A stretch of 64,000 bases of DNA, from assembly GCF_900167085.1 (NCBI RefSeq), contig NZ_FUXA01000007.1, positions 186,001 to 250,000 on the forward strand, written 5' to 3'. The notes under the pieces are model-generated. The model was not told the DNA's origin. It did no database searches and saw nothing but the letters and a program-made list of their open reading frames with translations. The translations under genes were made by a program, and so were the position numbers. The stretch comes from Eubacterium ruminantium. Lineage in GTDB: Bacteria; Bacillota; Clostridia; Lachnospirales; Lachnospiraceae. Below are positions 35,728 to 47,400 of this stretch, one piece after another; positions within the stretch are counted from its first letter, which is position 1; each line of letters opens with the position of its first letter.

Positions 35728-36903
35728 TTAAACTGTTGTATATATCTTAATTAATTCCTCCGGTAAAATGCTCTTTATAAAATTACTTTCTCCAGCTATC
35801 TGAGCTGCTTCTTTCTTTGACTGAGGTAAGAATTGTCCCTTCTCATCATTTACGGCAGGTAATTCTATCTTATTCTCGATACCGTAAAGTCCTGCATGTA
35901 TAAGAAGTGAATAAACAAGATAAGGATTACTGAGTGCATCAGGTGAACGAAGTTCAACTCTTGTCTTACCCATATAATTATCTATATGAATAAGTTCAGT
36001 ATCTCCTGTTTCAGACCAGTTTACTCTGTCAGGTGCAGTACCGCTTCCGAATCTTGAATATGAGTCAGATGCAGGATTCATAAATACTGTCATCTCTCTG
36101 ATTTTTTCCATGATTCCCGCTGCAGCATATTTGGCAAGATCTTCGCCATTATCATCATTAACATAAAGATTGATATGATAACCATTTCCCGGTTTATCTT
36201 TAATCGGCTTTGGAGAAAAATCAGCCACAAGTCCGTTTCTGTCAGCGACTGTATTTACAACCATCTTAAATGTTGTCATCTGATCGGCTGCTTTAAGAGG
36301 ATTACCATAATGGAAATCAATCTCATTCTGTCCCGGTCCTCTCTCATGATGAGATCTTTCAGGTGTAAGACCCATCTTTTCAATGGTAAGACAGATTTCT
36401 CTTCTTATATTCTCACCCTTATCAAGAGGTGCGATATCCATATATCCGCCATTATCATATGGCTCATCTGTTACATTTCCTTCATCATCCTTCTTGAAGA
36501 GATAGAACTCCGCCTCAGAACCGAATTTGAAATTAATTCCGGCCTTCTTGGCTTTCTCCATCGCATCTTTAAGAATATATCTGCTATCCTGACTAAAGTT
36601 TTCTCCGGAAGCTGTATATACATCGCAGAAAAGTCTTATAACTCTTCCGCTGTCCGGTCTCCATGGAAGAACGGCCATTGTAGTAGGATCAGGTTTAAGA
36701 TAAAGACTTGACTCTTCGCTGTCTCTGAATCCTGCTATCTCTCTGGCATTTATAGGTATTCCAAATTTACATGCTTTTGCTATTTCACTTGGCATAACAG
36801 AAATATTCTTCTGAATTCCGTAAGCATCTCTGAATGCAAGTCGAATGAACTTAGCATCTTCCTCCTCTATAAATTCAAGTATCTTTTCAAGACCGTTATC
36901 CAT
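35728..36903 (-). CDS. glnA: Glutamine synthetase, type I-like, short
   Basis: 391 aa, about 50 residues shorter than typical GSI. It keeps the N-terminal beta-grasp (FIRLAFRDAYGIQKNI), the catalytic EAEFYLF and RGPGQNEIDFHYG, the ATP loop GNGYHINLYV (where the second H of the usual HxH is N), FMNPASDSYSRFG, and RVELRSPDALSNPYL. Expected: ATP-dependent amidation of glutamate with ammonia. With a type III enzyme (glnN) also in the window, this one may have a specialised or regulatory role. Placed 12 bases upstream of the ANTAR regulator and co-transcribed with it. Confidence 0.85.
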   Translation of the reverse strand: MDNGLEKILEFIEEEDAKFIRLAFRDAYGIQKNISVMPSEIAKACKFGIPINAREIAGFRDSEESSLYLKPDPTTMAVLPWRPDSGRVIRLFCDVYTASGENFSQDSRYILKDAMEKAKKAGINFKFGSEAEFYLFKKDDEGNVTDEPYDNGGYMDIAPLDKGENIRREICLTIEKMGLTPERSHHERGPGQNEIDFHYGNPLKAADQMTTFKMVVNTVADRNGLVADFSPKPIKDKPGNGYHINLYVNDDNGEDLAKYAAAGIMEKIREMTVFMNPASDSYSRFGSGTAPDRVNWSETGDTELIHIDNYMGKTRVELRSPDALSNPYLVYSLLIHAGLYGIENKIELPAVNDEKGQFLPQSKKEAAQIAGESNFIKSILPEELIKIYTTV

Positions 36904-36922
36904 AAAACCTTATCCTTTCATA

Positions 36923-39900
36923 TTAGATCGTTGATATCTCAGGGATTATCTCCTCAAGGACATCAAGAAGTATCCTTACTGTATCAAGAGAAGTAAACAT
37001 TGTTACTCCGTTCTTAACAGCGCACTGTCTGATAGCAGCACCGTCACTGTAATGAACTCCTGACATAATAGCTCTGGTATTGATGATGTAACTTACATAT
37101 CCTGCCTGAATAGAACGAAGCACTTCATCACTTCCGTCTGAAATCTTGGCACGAAGTCTTGTTCTTATGCCATTCTTCTTAAGGAATTCACCTGTACCTG
37201 TTGTTGCTTCAATATTAAATCCGAGCTCATAAAAACGTCTTACTAAAGGAAGAGCTTCTTCCTTATCTTCATCGGCCAGTGTAACCATAACTGTACCGTA
37301 ATCTTTCATCTTAATGCCCGAAGCCTGCATAGCCTTATAAAATGCTATCTTAAGTCTTCTGTCATATCCGATTGCTTCACCTGTCGACTTCATCTCAGGT
37401 GAAAGATATGCATCCATACCATTTAATTTGGCAAATGAGAATGCAGGAGTCTTAACATACCAGAACTTCTTCTCCGGATGAATAAGCTCTGTAATTCCCT
37501 GATCCTTAAGACTTATTCCCATCATTGCTTTAACAGCGATATCTACAAGTGAGATCGATGTTGACTTTGATAAGAAAGGAACACTTCTTGAACCACGTGG
37601 GTTAACTTCAATGATGTAAACGCTCTCATCCTTATCTACTATGAACTGAATATTGAAGAGACCTACAATACCAATTCCGATTCCGAGTTTTGTTGTATAA
37701 TCCGCAATCTTCTCTTTAACCTTATCAGAAAGAGAATATGGAGGATAAACACTAGTACTGTCTCCTGAATGTACACCCGTTCTTTCAACAAGTTCCATGA
37801 TTCCCGGTATAAATACTTCCTTACCGTCTGAAACAGCATCAACCTCAACTTCTTTTCCGACTACATACTTATCTACAAGAACCGGTCTGTCTTCATCAAC
37901 TTCAACGGCTGTCTTAAGATAAGTTCTGAGCATGGTTTCATTTGCAACGATTTCCATCGCTCTACCACCGAGTACAAAGCTAGGACGTACAAGAACCGGA
38001 TATCCGATCTCTTCCGCAACCTTTACACCTTCCTCGATATTAGTAACAGCCTGTCCATTTGGATGAGGTACTCCGAGTTTTTCAATAACATCAATAAATG
38101 CATCTCTGTCTTCTGCTTTGAAGATAGCTTCACAATCAGTACCAATGATCTTTACGCCTCTCTTCATAAGCGGTTCTGCAAGATTAACTGCAGTCTGTCC
38201 ACCAAGTGAACATATAACACCGAGAGGTTTCTCAAGATTAATGATATTCATGATGTCTTCTGATGTAAGCGGCTCAAAATACAGCTTATCTGCTGTTGTA
38301 TAATCCGTAGAAACTGTCTCCGGATTATTATTTATAACTATTGCTTCATAACCAAGAGACTGAAGTGTTCTTACTGCATGAACTGTAGAATAATCAAATT
38401 CTACACCCTGTCCGATTCTGATAGGACCTGAACCAAGAACTATAACCTTCTTGTTGTCTGTTGGTATTGATTCATTTTCATCTTCATAAGTTGAATAGAA
38501 ATACGGAACATAACTGTCAAACTCGCTTGCACATGTATCTATCATCTTGTAAACAGGATAGATATCATAGTTCTGTCTGAGTTTCCAGATATCATCTTCT
38601 GTAACCTTTACGAGCTCAGCTATATATGAGTCAGAGAATCCACGCTTTTTAGCTTCGTAGAGAAGTTTCTTATCAATGATACTCTTTAAGAGTTCCTGAC
38701 TTACTACTCCGTTACCGGCCTCTTTCTCAATCTTTTCAGCCTTTTCTTCAAGATTCTTCTCGAAGTCAACTATCCTCTTGATTTTATCAAGGAAGAACAT
38801 ATCGATCCTTGTTCTGTCATAAATAAGCTGATAGTCCACTCCAAGCCACATAAGCTGTGAAATAGCGTAAATTCTGTCGTCCGTACCTTCTTCAATATAT
38901 TTGAGAAGCTTTTCTTTTGCTTCATTTATATTTTCAGGATATGGTTTATCTGAAAGACTTGCAGTATCAAACTTCTTAAGATGGATATGGTTCTTTCCGT
39001 CTTCGAGAGATCTGATAGCTTTAAGAAGGCTTTCTTCCATAGTTCTGCCGACACTCATTACTTCTCCTGTTGCCTTCATCTGAGTAGATAAAGTATTGGA
39101 AGCAAGAGTGAATTTATCAAATGGGAATCTAGGCATCTTAGTAACCACATAGTCAAGAGAAGGCTCGAAACATGCCGGTGTATTGGCAAGCGGTATCTCA
39201 TCAAGATTCATTCCCACTGCAATCTTAGCCGATACTCTGGCTATAGGATAACCACTGGCTTTTGATGCAAGAGCTGATGATCTTGATACACGTGGATTAA
39301 CTTCGATAACATAATATTTAAATGATTCAGGATCCAGCGCAAACTGAACATTACATCCGCCCTTAACATCAAGAGCTCTGATTATTCTTAATGCACTGTC
39401 TCTCAGCATATGATATTCTTTGTTGGTTAAAGTCTGGCTAGGTGCAACAACTATAGAGTCACCTGTATGGATACCTACAGGATCAAGGTTTTCCATATTA
39501 CATACAACTATAGCAGTATCATTTGCATCTCTTATTACTTCATATTCGATCTCTTTATATCCCTTGATACTCTTCTCAACAAGTACCTGATGAACAGGAG
39601 AAAGACTGAGAGCATTTTTCATCATCTCTGCCATTTCTTCAGGATCGTAAGCGAATCCTCCACCTGTTCCTCCGAGTGTAAATGCAGGTCTGAGGATTAC
39701 AGGATAACCAATCTCTTCCGCAGCCTTAAGTCCTTCTTCAACACTGTATGTGATCATTGAAGGTACAACCGGCTCACCGATTCTCTCGCATAATTCCTTG
39801 AACTGTTCTCTGTCTTCAGCCATCTTGATACTCTTTGCATCGGTTCCGAGAAGTTCGATCTCGCATTCACGAAGAACTCCCTTATCATATAACTGCATAG

Positions 39901-40195
39901 CAAGATTAAGACCTGTCTGTCCGCCGATTCCCGGAACTATGGCATCCGGTCTTTCAAATCTACAGAGTCTTGCAAGATATTTTAATGTAAGCGGTTCCAT
40001 ATAAACCTTATCCGCAATTGAAGTATCAGTCATGATCGTGGCAGGATTAGAGTTTGCAAGAACAACCTCATAGCCTTCTTCTTTAAGAGCGAGGCAGGCC
40101 TGTGTTCCGGCATAGTCGAACTCTGCTGCCTGACCTATTACTATAGGTCCCGAACCTATAACAAGTATTTTTTTTATATCAGTTCTCTTAGGCAT
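36923..40195 (-). CDS. carB: Carbamoyl-phosphate synthase large subunit
   Basis: 1090 aa, full length. Two homologous ATP-grasp halves: ILVIGSGPIVIGQAAEFDY at the start and VIVLGSGPIRIGQGVEFDYS near residue 575; an MGS-like allosteric domain ends the protein (FYELGFNIEATTGTGEFLKKNG). Uses glutamine-derived ammonia channelled from CarA, bicarbonate and two ATP to make carbamoyl phosphate for pyrimidines and arginine. Its start overlaps the carA stop by eight bases. Confidence 0.97.
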   Translation of the reverse strand: MPKRTDIKKILVIGSGPIVIGQAAEFDYAGTQACLALKEEGYEVVLANSNPATIMTDTSIADKVYMEPLTLKYLARLCRFERPDAIVPGIGGQTGLNLAMQLYDKGVLRECEIELLGTDAKSIKMAEDREQFKELCERIGEPVVPSMITYSVEEGLKAAEEIGYPVILRPAFTLGGTGGGFAYDPEEMAEMMKNALSLSPVHQVLVEKSIKGYKEIEYEVIRDANDTAIVVCNMENLDPVGIHTGDSIVVAPSQTLTNKEYHMLRDSALRIIRALDVKGGCNVQFALDPESFKYYVIEVNPRVSRSSALASKASGYPIARVSAKIAVGMNLDEIPLANTPACFEPSLDYVVTKMPRFPFDKFTLASNTLSTQMKATGEVMSVGRTMEESLLKAIRSLEDGKNHIHLKKFDTASLSDKPYPENINEAKEKLLKYIEEGTDDRIYAISQLMWLGVDYQLIYDRTRIDMFFLDKIKRIVDFEKNLEEKAEKIEKEAGNGVVSQELLKSIIDKKLLYEAKKRGFSDSYIAELVKVTEDDIWKLRQNYDIYPVYKMIDTCASEFDSYVPYFYSTYEDENESIPTDNKKVIVLGSGPIRIGQGVEFDYSTVHAVRTLQSLGYEAIVINNNPETVSTDYTTADKLYFEPLTSEDIMNIINLEKPLGVICSLGGQTAVNLAEPLMKRGVKIIGTDCEAIFKAEDRDAFIDVIEKLGVPHPNGQAVTNIEEGVKVAEEIGYPVLVRPSFVLGGRAMEIVANETMLRTYLKTAVEVDEDRPVLVDKYVVGKEVEVDAVSDGKEVFIPGIMELVERTGVHSGDSTSVYPPYSLSDKVKEKIADYTTKLGIGIGIVGLFNIQFIVDKDESVYIIEVNPRGSRSVPFLSKSTSISLVDIAVKAMMGISLKDQGITELIHPEKKFWYVKTPAFSFAKLNGMDAYLSPEMKSTGEAIGYDRRLKIAFYKAMQASGIKMKDYGTVMVTLADEDKEEALPLVRRFYELGFNIEATTGTGEFLKKNGIRTRLRAKISDGSDEVLRSIQAGYVSYIINTRAIMSGVHYSDGAAIRQCAVKNGVTMFTSLDTVRILLDVLEEIIPEISTI

Positions 40196-41279
40196 TTTTG
40201 TAATCCTCCATATTCTTTATGAATCTGTCGAACAAATAAGTACTGTCCTGAGGTCCCGGAGCACTTTCAGGATGGTACTGAACAGAGAAGCACTTATCTT
40301 CTTCTGACACAAGACCTTCAACTGTATTATCCAAAAGGTTGATATGTGAAATCTTAAGTCCTGTTCCTTCAACCGAATCCTTATCTACAGCATAACTATG
40401 ATTCTGGCTTGTTATCTCAATCTTACCTGTTGTAAGATCCTTAACAGGATGATTTCCGCCTCTGTGACCGAACTTTAACTTATAAGTCTTGGCACCGTAG
40501 CTAAGAGCTATAAGCTGATGTCCGAGACATATTCCGAATATAGGAAGTTTACCTTTTAAACCTTTTATTGTTTCTATAACCGGTTTTACATCTTCAGGAT
40601 CTCCGGGACCATTTGAAATGAATAAGCCATCCGGACTTAACTGAAGGATTTCCTCTGCACTTGTATCATAAGGAACAACTGTTATATTACAACTGTGTTT
40701 ACTTATCATTTTAAGGATATTTGTCTTAATTCCGCAGTCTATAACAACTACCTTATACTTTGGATTGGTTGTTCTTAAATACCATTTTTTCTTGCAACTG
40801 CATCTTGCAACTGCATCTTTTGGAACCGGAGTATTCTTGATTCTCAAAACACCTTCTTCTGCAGTTACCGAAGGATCTGTAAGAAGCCCTCTAAGACTTC
40901 CCTTATCTCTGATATTTCTAACAAGTTTCCTGGTATCAATACCATAAATTCCCGGAACATCATATTCGTAAAGGAGCTCCGGTAAAGTTCTTGTAAATCT
41001 GAAGTTGGAAGGGTTGTCATTCACATCTCTGACAATAAGTGCAGAGAGTGCCACCATTCGGCTTTCAAAATCTTCATCCGTTATTCCGTAATTACCAATA
41101 AGCGGATAAGACATTACAACACCCTGATATGTGTATGACGGATCGGAAAGTATTTCCTGATATCCTGCCATAGAGGTGTTAAATACCATCTCACATACTG
41201 TATCTTTTTCAGCACCGAAGGAATATCCGTAATATTCGCTTCCATCTTCAAGAATCAGCTTTTTGTTGTACTCGTTCAT
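40188..41279 (-). CDS. carA: Carbamoyl-phosphate synthase small subunit (glutaminase)
   Basis: 363 aa. The class I amidotransferase domain has the nucleophile Cys in IFGICLGHQLIAL (about residue 250) and the catalytic His-Glu in QYHPESAPGPQD near 335. An N-terminal CarA-specific domain starts KLILEDGSEYYGYSFGA. Supplies ammonia to CarB. It lies 21 bases downstream of pyrG, within the gltB operon. Confidence 0.97.
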   Translation of the reverse strand: MNEYNKKLILEDGSEYYGYSFGAEKDTVCEMVFNTSMAGYQEILSDPSYTYQGVVMSYPLIGNYGITDEDFESRMVALSALIVRDVNDNPSNFRFTRTLPELLYEYDVPGIYGIDTRKLVRNIRDKGSLRGLLTDPSVTAEEGVLRIKNTPVPKDAVARCSCKKKWYLRTTNPKYKVVVIDCGIKTNILKMISKHSCNITVVPYDTSAEEILQLSPDGLFISNGPGDPEDVKPVIETIKGLKGKLPIFGICLGHQLIALSYGAKTYKLKFGHRGGNHPVKDLTTGKIEITSQNHSYAVDKDSVEGTGLKISHINLLDNTVEGLVSEEDKCFSVQYHPESAPGPQDSTYLFDRFIKNMEDYKNA

Positions 41280-41300
41280 AAGACTTTTTCCTCTTTATCG

Positions 41301-42962
41301 TTACATTGCATTTTTAATAAAATTCAAAAACAGCGGGTGCGGTCTGTTAGGACGTGATTTGAATTCAGGATGAAACTGAACGCCCAGGAAAAACTTAAGT
41401 TCAGGTATCTCCACTGTTTCAACCAGATGTCCGTCAGGCGACTGACCTGAGATAACCAGGCCTGCATCAGTAAGGATCGTTCTGTAATCATTATTGAATT
41501 CATATCTATGTCTATGTCTTTCATGGATCACAGAAGCATCTGCAACTGACTCACTGTTTTTAACCGGCTCAACTTGAGCCTCTTTATGCATAATACCACT
41601 TTTCTCAGGAAAATAACATCTTTCCATAAGAGTTTTCTCAGTAATTTTACAAGGATAACTTCCGAGTCTTAATGTTCCACCCTTATTGATGCTGTCTGAC
41701 TGTCCCGGCATGAAATCTATTACCTTAACATCTGTTGCATCATGGAATTCTCCTGAGCATGCATCAGGGAGTCCTGCAACATTTCTTGCAAATTCTATTA
41801 CAGCAATCTGCATTCCGAGACATATTCCGAAATAAGGAATATCATGTGTTCTTGCATATTCTGCAGCAAGTATCATTCCCTCTATACCACGGTCACCGAA
41901 ACCGCCCGGAACGATTATTCCATTTAATTTACCAAGCTTTTCATCAGCATTTTCAGGTGTTATCTCTTCAGAATCAATCCACTCGATCTTTACATCAACA
42001 CCAAGTCCGTATCCTGCATGACGCAGTGCTTCCGCAACAGAAAGATATGCATCATGAAGCTGAACATATTTTCCTACAAGACCGATTTTTACTTCCTTAT
42101 TAATAAGTCTTATATTGTCAACAAGCTTTGTCCACTCACTGAGATCCGGCTTATCGGCTTTAATATTCAACTCTCGGCAAACAACATCAGAAAGTCCGCC
42201 CTTTTCAAGCATAAGAGGTGCTTCATAAAGATTTGGAAGAGTAATATTTTCTATTACGCAGTCTTCCTTAACATTACAGAACATCGAAATCTTCTTGAAA
42301 ATAGATTCTTCAAGAGGCTCATCACACCTAAGAACAATGATATCGGGACTTACGCCCATTCCTTGAAGTTCCTTAACAGAATGCTGTGTCGGTTTTGATT
42401 TATGTTCATCAGAACCATGAAGATAAGGAACAAGAGTAACATGGATAAAGAGACTGTTTTCTTTACCAACTTCAAGAGATATCTGTCTTACAGCTTCGAT
42501 AAACGGCTGCGACTCAATATCACCGATGGTTCCTCCGATCTCTGTAATAACTATATCCGCATCTGTTTCATTTCCGACTCTATATACAAAATCTTTTATC
42601 TCGTTGGTTATATGAGGAATAACCTGGACTGTTGAGCCCAGGTATTCTCCTCTTCTTTCTTTATTAAGAACATTCCAGTATACTTTTCCTGATGTAAGAT
42701 TCGAATATTTATTCAGATTTTCATCAATAAATCTTTCATAATGACCAAGATCAAGATCGGTCTCTGCACCATCCTCCGTTACATAAACCTCACCATGCTG
42801 ATAAGGACTCATAGTTCCCGGATCAACATTTATATATGGATCAAGCTTCTGTGCCGCAACCTTAAGTCCTCTTGCTTTAAGAAGTCTTCCCAGTGATGCA
42901 GCAGTTATTCCTTTTCCAAGTCCCGAAACAACTCCGCCTGTTACAAATATATATTTAGCCAT
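41301..42962 (-). CDS. pyrG: CTP synthase
   Basis: 553 aa. An N-terminal amidoligase domain ([23 protein letters not shown]) precedes a C-terminal glutaminase domain with the nucleophile in [14 protein letters not shown] (about residue 392) and [11 protein letters not shown] at the end. Converts UTP to CTP with glutamine and ATP. Fifteen bases downstream of gltD. Its presence puts another glutamine-consuming enzyme in the nitrogen operon. Confidence 0.97.
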   Translation of the reverse strand: MAKYIFVTGGVVSGLGKGITAASLGRLLKARGLKVAAQKLDPYINVDPGTMSPYQHGEVYVTEDGAETDLDLGHYERFIDENLNKYSNLTSGKVYWNVLNKERRGEYLGSTVQVIPHITNEIKDFVYRVGNETDADIVITEIGGTIGDIESQPFIEAVRQISLEVGKENSLFIHVTLVPYLHGSDEHKSKPTQHSVKELQGMGVSPDIIVLRCDEPLEESIFKKISMFCNVKEDCVIENITLPNLYEAPLMLEKGGLSDVVCRELNIKADKPDLSEWTKLVDNIRLINKEVKIGLVGKYVQLHDAYLSVAEALRHAGYGLGVDVKIEWIDSEEITPENADEKLGKLNGIIVPGGFGDRGIEGMILAAEYARTHDIPYFGICLGMQIAVIEFARNVAGLPDACSGEFHDATDVKVIDFMPGQSDSINKGGTLRLGSYPCKITEKTLMERCYFPEKSGIMHKEAQVEPVKNSESVADASVIHERHRHRYEFNNDYRTILTDAGLVISGQSPDGHLVETVEIPELKFFLGVQFHPEFKSRPNRPHPLFLNFIKNAM

Positions 42963-42976
42963 TTTAATGTCCTTTC

Positions 42977-44461
42977 CTAAAGATTTGTATATCCCATTAA
43001 TGATTTATCAATTTCTGCCGCTGCCTTTCTTCCTTCGGAAATAGCCCAAACAACAAGTGACTGTCCTCTGTGCATATCTCCTACAGTATAAACATCTTTC
43101 TCAGAACTAAGGAAGCTTCCCGCTTCTGTCTTAACATTGGTTCTTCCGTCTGTTTCAACCCCAAAATCATCTGTTACATATTTCTCGCTTCCAAGGAATC
43201 CTGCAGCTATAAGTACTAACTCAGCAGGAATTATCTTCTCGCTTCCGGCAACAGGAACCATATTCATTCTTCCTGTCTTCTCATCTTTAACAGCTTCAAG
43301 AGATACAATGCAGATTTCCTTAAGGTTACCCTTCTTATCCTTGATGAATTCCTTTACTGTTGTCTGATAGATTCTAGGATCATGTCCAAACTTATAGATA
43401 GCTTCCTCCTGACCGTAATCTGTTTTGAGGACTCTAGGCCATTCAGGCCAAGGATTTGAAGCAGCTCTTGTTTCAGGTGGTTTCGGCATCATTTCAAGCT
43501 GTGTAACACTCTTTGCACCAAGTCTTATACATGTACCGACACAGTCATTTCCTGTATCACCACCACCGATTATTACTACATTTTTATCTTTAGCAAGTTC
43601 ATACGGAAATGTCTTAAATTCCGAATCAAGTAATTTCTTAGTTACATCACTTAAGAAATCAACTGCGAAATAAATTCCGTTGGCATCTCTTCCCGGAGCA
43701 TTTATATCTCTCGGATTTGATGCACCGCAGGCAAGAACAACTGCGTCATACTGTTTTCTTAAGTCCTTAGCTTTAATATCTTTACCTATATTAGTATTGG
43801 TTACAAAATGAATTCCTGCTTCCTCCATAAGCTTTACTCTTCTGTCGATAACAGATTTATCAAGCTTCATATTAGGAATTCCGTAGCGGAGAAGTCCGCC
43901 TATCCTGTCATGTCTTTCATATACCGTTACTTCATGACCTCTTCTGTTAAGAAGCTGTGCAACTGCAAGACCTGATGGTCCGCTTCCGACTACAGCAACC
44001 TTCTTACCGGTTCTTATCTCAGGCTTTCTCTCTTTAACAAGTCCATTTTCGTAAGCATATTCAATGATTGTCTTTTCATTTTGCTTAGTACATACAGGCT
44101 CTGAAAATTCACCGCAGGTACAAGCTGCCTCACAAAGCGCAGGACATACTCTTGATGTAAATTCAGGAAAACTGTGTGTTACTGAAAGTCTTCTGTAAGC
44201 ATCAGCAAGATTTCCTCTATATACAAGATCATTCACTTCAGGAACAAGATTATTGAGAGGACATCCTGATGCCATACCGGATATCATCTTACCGGCCTGG
44301 CAGAAAGGGATACCGCAATCCATACATCTGGCAGCCTGTTTCTTCTCTTCTTCAAGACTTAAATTGCCATGAAATTCATTAAAGTTTTTTATTCTTTCCT
44401 CTTCACAGATAACGGCAGCATTTACTCTGTCATATTCCATGAAACCGCCGATTTTGCCCAT
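42977..44461 (-). CDS. gltD: Glutamate synthase (NADPH) small subunit
   Basis: 494 aa. N-terminal Fe-S binding motifs [19 protein letters not shown] and [13 protein letters not shown], then FAD ([17 protein letters not shown]) and NADPH ([17 protein letters not shown]) Rossmann folds. It transfers NADPH electrons to the large subunit. GGGAGG lies seven bases before the ATG, so the start [12 protein letters not shown] is right. 18 bases downstream of gltB. Confidence 0.96.
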   Translation of the reverse strand: MGKIGGFMEYDRVNAAVICEEERIKNFNEFHGNLSLEEEKKQAARCMDCGIPFCQAGKMISGMASGCPLNNLVPEVNDLVYRGNLADAYRRLSVTHSFPEFTSRVCPALCEAACTCGEFSEPVCTKQNEKTIIEYAYENGLVKERKPEIRTGKKVAVVGSGPSGLAVAQLLNRRGHEVTVYERHDRIGGLLRYGIPNMKLDKSVIDRRVKLMEEAGIHFVTNTNIGKDIKAKDLRKQYDAVVLACGASNPRDINAPGRDANGIYFAVDFLSDVTKKLLDSEFKTFPYELAKDKNVVIIGGGDTGNDCVGTCIRLGAKSVTQLEMMPKPPETRAASNPWPEWPRVLKTDYGQEEAIYKFGHDPRIYQTTVKEFIKDKKGNLKEICIVSLEAVKDEKTGRMNMVPVAGSEKIIPAELVLIAAGFLGSEKYVTDDFGVETDGRTNVKTEAGSFLSSEKDVYTVGDMHRGQSLVVWAISEGRKAAAEIDKSLMGYTNL

Positions 44462-44479
44462 TTTCGATCCTCCCTTTTT

Positions 44480-47400
44480 CTACTGATTGAATGTCTCAAA
44501 TGCCTTAATCTTTGCTTCTTCACTGTCACATCCCTGCTCGATATACATATTTGTAAGACGTAACATTTCCTTGTAATCTGAAGGTATTATCTTCTTGAAA
44601 TGTGTGATAGCCTCATCGAAATTATCAAGGATTCTCTGTCCCTTCTTCGAACCGGTGTATTCCACATGCTTCTCAATAATTGATTTCAGTTCACTTATCT
44701 CATTCTTATCCAAAACTCTTTCCATGAGAACAAATGTCTTATTCAGGTTCTTGTAAAGAGTATTTTCTTCATCAAATACATAAGCAATACCGCCGCTCAT
44801 TCCGGCTGCAAAGTTCTTACCTGTACGACCGAGGATTACTGCGCGACCACCTGTCATATATTCGCATCCGTGCTCGCCAACTCCTTCAACAACAGCAGTT
44901 GCGCCTGAATTTCTGATGCAGAATCTTTCACCTGCCATACCTGAGATATATGCTTCTCCGGATGTAGCACCGTAAAGGGCAACATTTCCGACTATAATAT
45001 TCTCTTCAGGAACATAGCTTATATTGCTTGGTGAATGTAATATAAGTTTTCCGCCTGAAAGACCTTTTCCGAAATAATCATTGCTGTCGCCTGTAAGCTT
45101 AAGTGTAAGACCCTTAGGTATAAATGCACCGAAGCTTTGTCCGCCTGCGCCCACACAATTTACTTCTATGGTATCTTCAGGAAGTCCTTCAGGATATGCC
45201 CTTGTGATCTCGGCACCCAGAAGTGTTCCGAATGTTCTGTCAGTATTGGTTACTTCTATTGAAATACTGCACTTCTTCTTACTCTTAAATGCATTCTTAA
45301 TATCTGCAGATTTAAGAAGCACCTTCTCATCAAGAGTTTCTTCAAGTTTAAAGTCATAAACCTTTTTCTCATCAAATATCTGTTCTTTTCTGTCAATTTT
45401 TGACATATCAAGAAGGATACCGCTAAGATCAAGATTATTCTTATTTACTTCATCCTTAACCTTAAGAAGATCTGTTCTTCCTACAAGTTCATCTATACTT
45501 CTTACTCCAAGCTTTGCCATATATTCTCTTAACTCTCTTGCCACAAAAAGCATGAAGTTTTCAACATATTCAGGCTTACCCTTGAAGTTCTTTCTGAGAC
45601 GTGGATTCTGAGTTGCAACACCTACAGGACAAGTATCCTGGTTACATACTCTCATCATTACACAGCCCATAGTTACAAGTGGAGCTGTTGCAAAACCAAA
45701 TTCTTCAGCACCAAGGATCGCTGCTATGGCAACATCACGTCCACTCATAAGCTTACCGTCTGTCTCGATGACAACTCTGTTTCTAAGTCCGTTTGAAATG
45801 AGTGTCTGATGAGTTTCTGCAAGTCCAAGCTCCCAAGGAAGTCCGGCATTATGGATTGAACTGAGTGGCGCTGCACCTGTACCTCCATCATAACCTGAAA
45901 CAAGTATTACCTGAGCACCTGCCTTTGCAACACCCGCTGCAACGGTACCAACACCTGCTTCTGATACAAGCTTAACTGAAATACGTGCATTTTTATTTGC
46001 ATTCTTAAGGTCATAAATAAGCTGTGCAAGGTCTTCGATTGAGTAAATATCATGATGAGGTGGTGGCGAGATAAGACTTACACCCGGTGTAGAATGTCTT
46101 GTCTTTGCAACCCATGGATATACTTTCTTTCCAGGAAGATGTCCACCTTCACCCGGCTTTGCACCCTGAGCCATCTTTATCTGAATCTCTCTTGCGCTGA
46201 CAAGGTATTTACTTGTAACACCGAAACGACCGCTGGCAACCTGCTTAATAGCAGAGCTTCTGTCATTTTTAGTTCCTGCTGAAGCGATTCTTTCATCGCT
46301 TTCACCACCTTCACCACTGTTTGACTTACCATGAAGATGATTCATCGCTATAGCAAGAGTTTCATGAGCTTCTTCAGAGATTGATCCGTATGACATAGCA
46401 CCTGTCTTGAATCTCTTAACTATCTCTTCTTCACTCTCTACTTCATTTATATCAATTCCGTTTTCAGGGAAGTTAAAATCCATAAGACTTCTGAGATAAC
46501 CTGTTTCTTCCTGATCGACCATACTTGTGTATGTTTTGAATTTCTCATAACTTCCTTCTCTTGTTGCAGACTGAAGCATATGTATAGTCTGTGGATTATA
46601 TCTATGATGCTCACCCTGGCTGCGAAGTTTATGTCTTCCCACTGCCGAAAGCTCAAGATCAGTTTCAAGTCCAAGCGGATCAAATGCTTTGCTGTGTCTC
46701 TTATCAACTGATTTTTCAATGTCGGCAAGTGTGATACCGCCAATACGGCTAACCGTTCCTGTGAAATATTCATTTATAACATCAGGTGATATTCCTATTG
46801 CCTCAAATATCTTACTTCCCTGATATGATCTGATGGTTGAAATACCCATCTTTGAAGCAATCTTAACAATTCCGTTAATGATTGCATTGTCGTAATCATG
46901 TACTGCTGCATAATAATCCTTCTCAAGAAGACCATCATCAACAAGTTCTTTGATTGTTGCATGTGCAAGATAAGGATTTACAGCTGAAGCACCGTAACCG
47001 AGAAGAGTTGCAAAATGATGTACTTCTCTTGGTTCACCTGACTCAACTATCAGTGACATTGCTGTCGTTTTCTTAGTCTTAACAAGATATCTTGAAACAG
47101 CTGCCACAGCAAGAAGTGATGGAATAGCAACATGATTTTCATCTACTCCTCTGTCGGAAAGAATGAGAATATTTGCGCCTTCCTTGTATGCCTTATCAAC
47201 TTCTACAAAGAGATGTTCAATAACTCTCTTAAGAGGAGTTTTCTTATAATAAAGCATTGAAACCTTGGCAACCTTAAACCCTTCTTTATTCATCTTCTCA
47301 ATCTTAAGAAGATCAAGATCTGAAAGAATAGGATTATCTATCTTAAGTACTCTTGCATTTTCAGGCTTCTCAGAAAGAAGATTACCATTCTTACCAAGAT

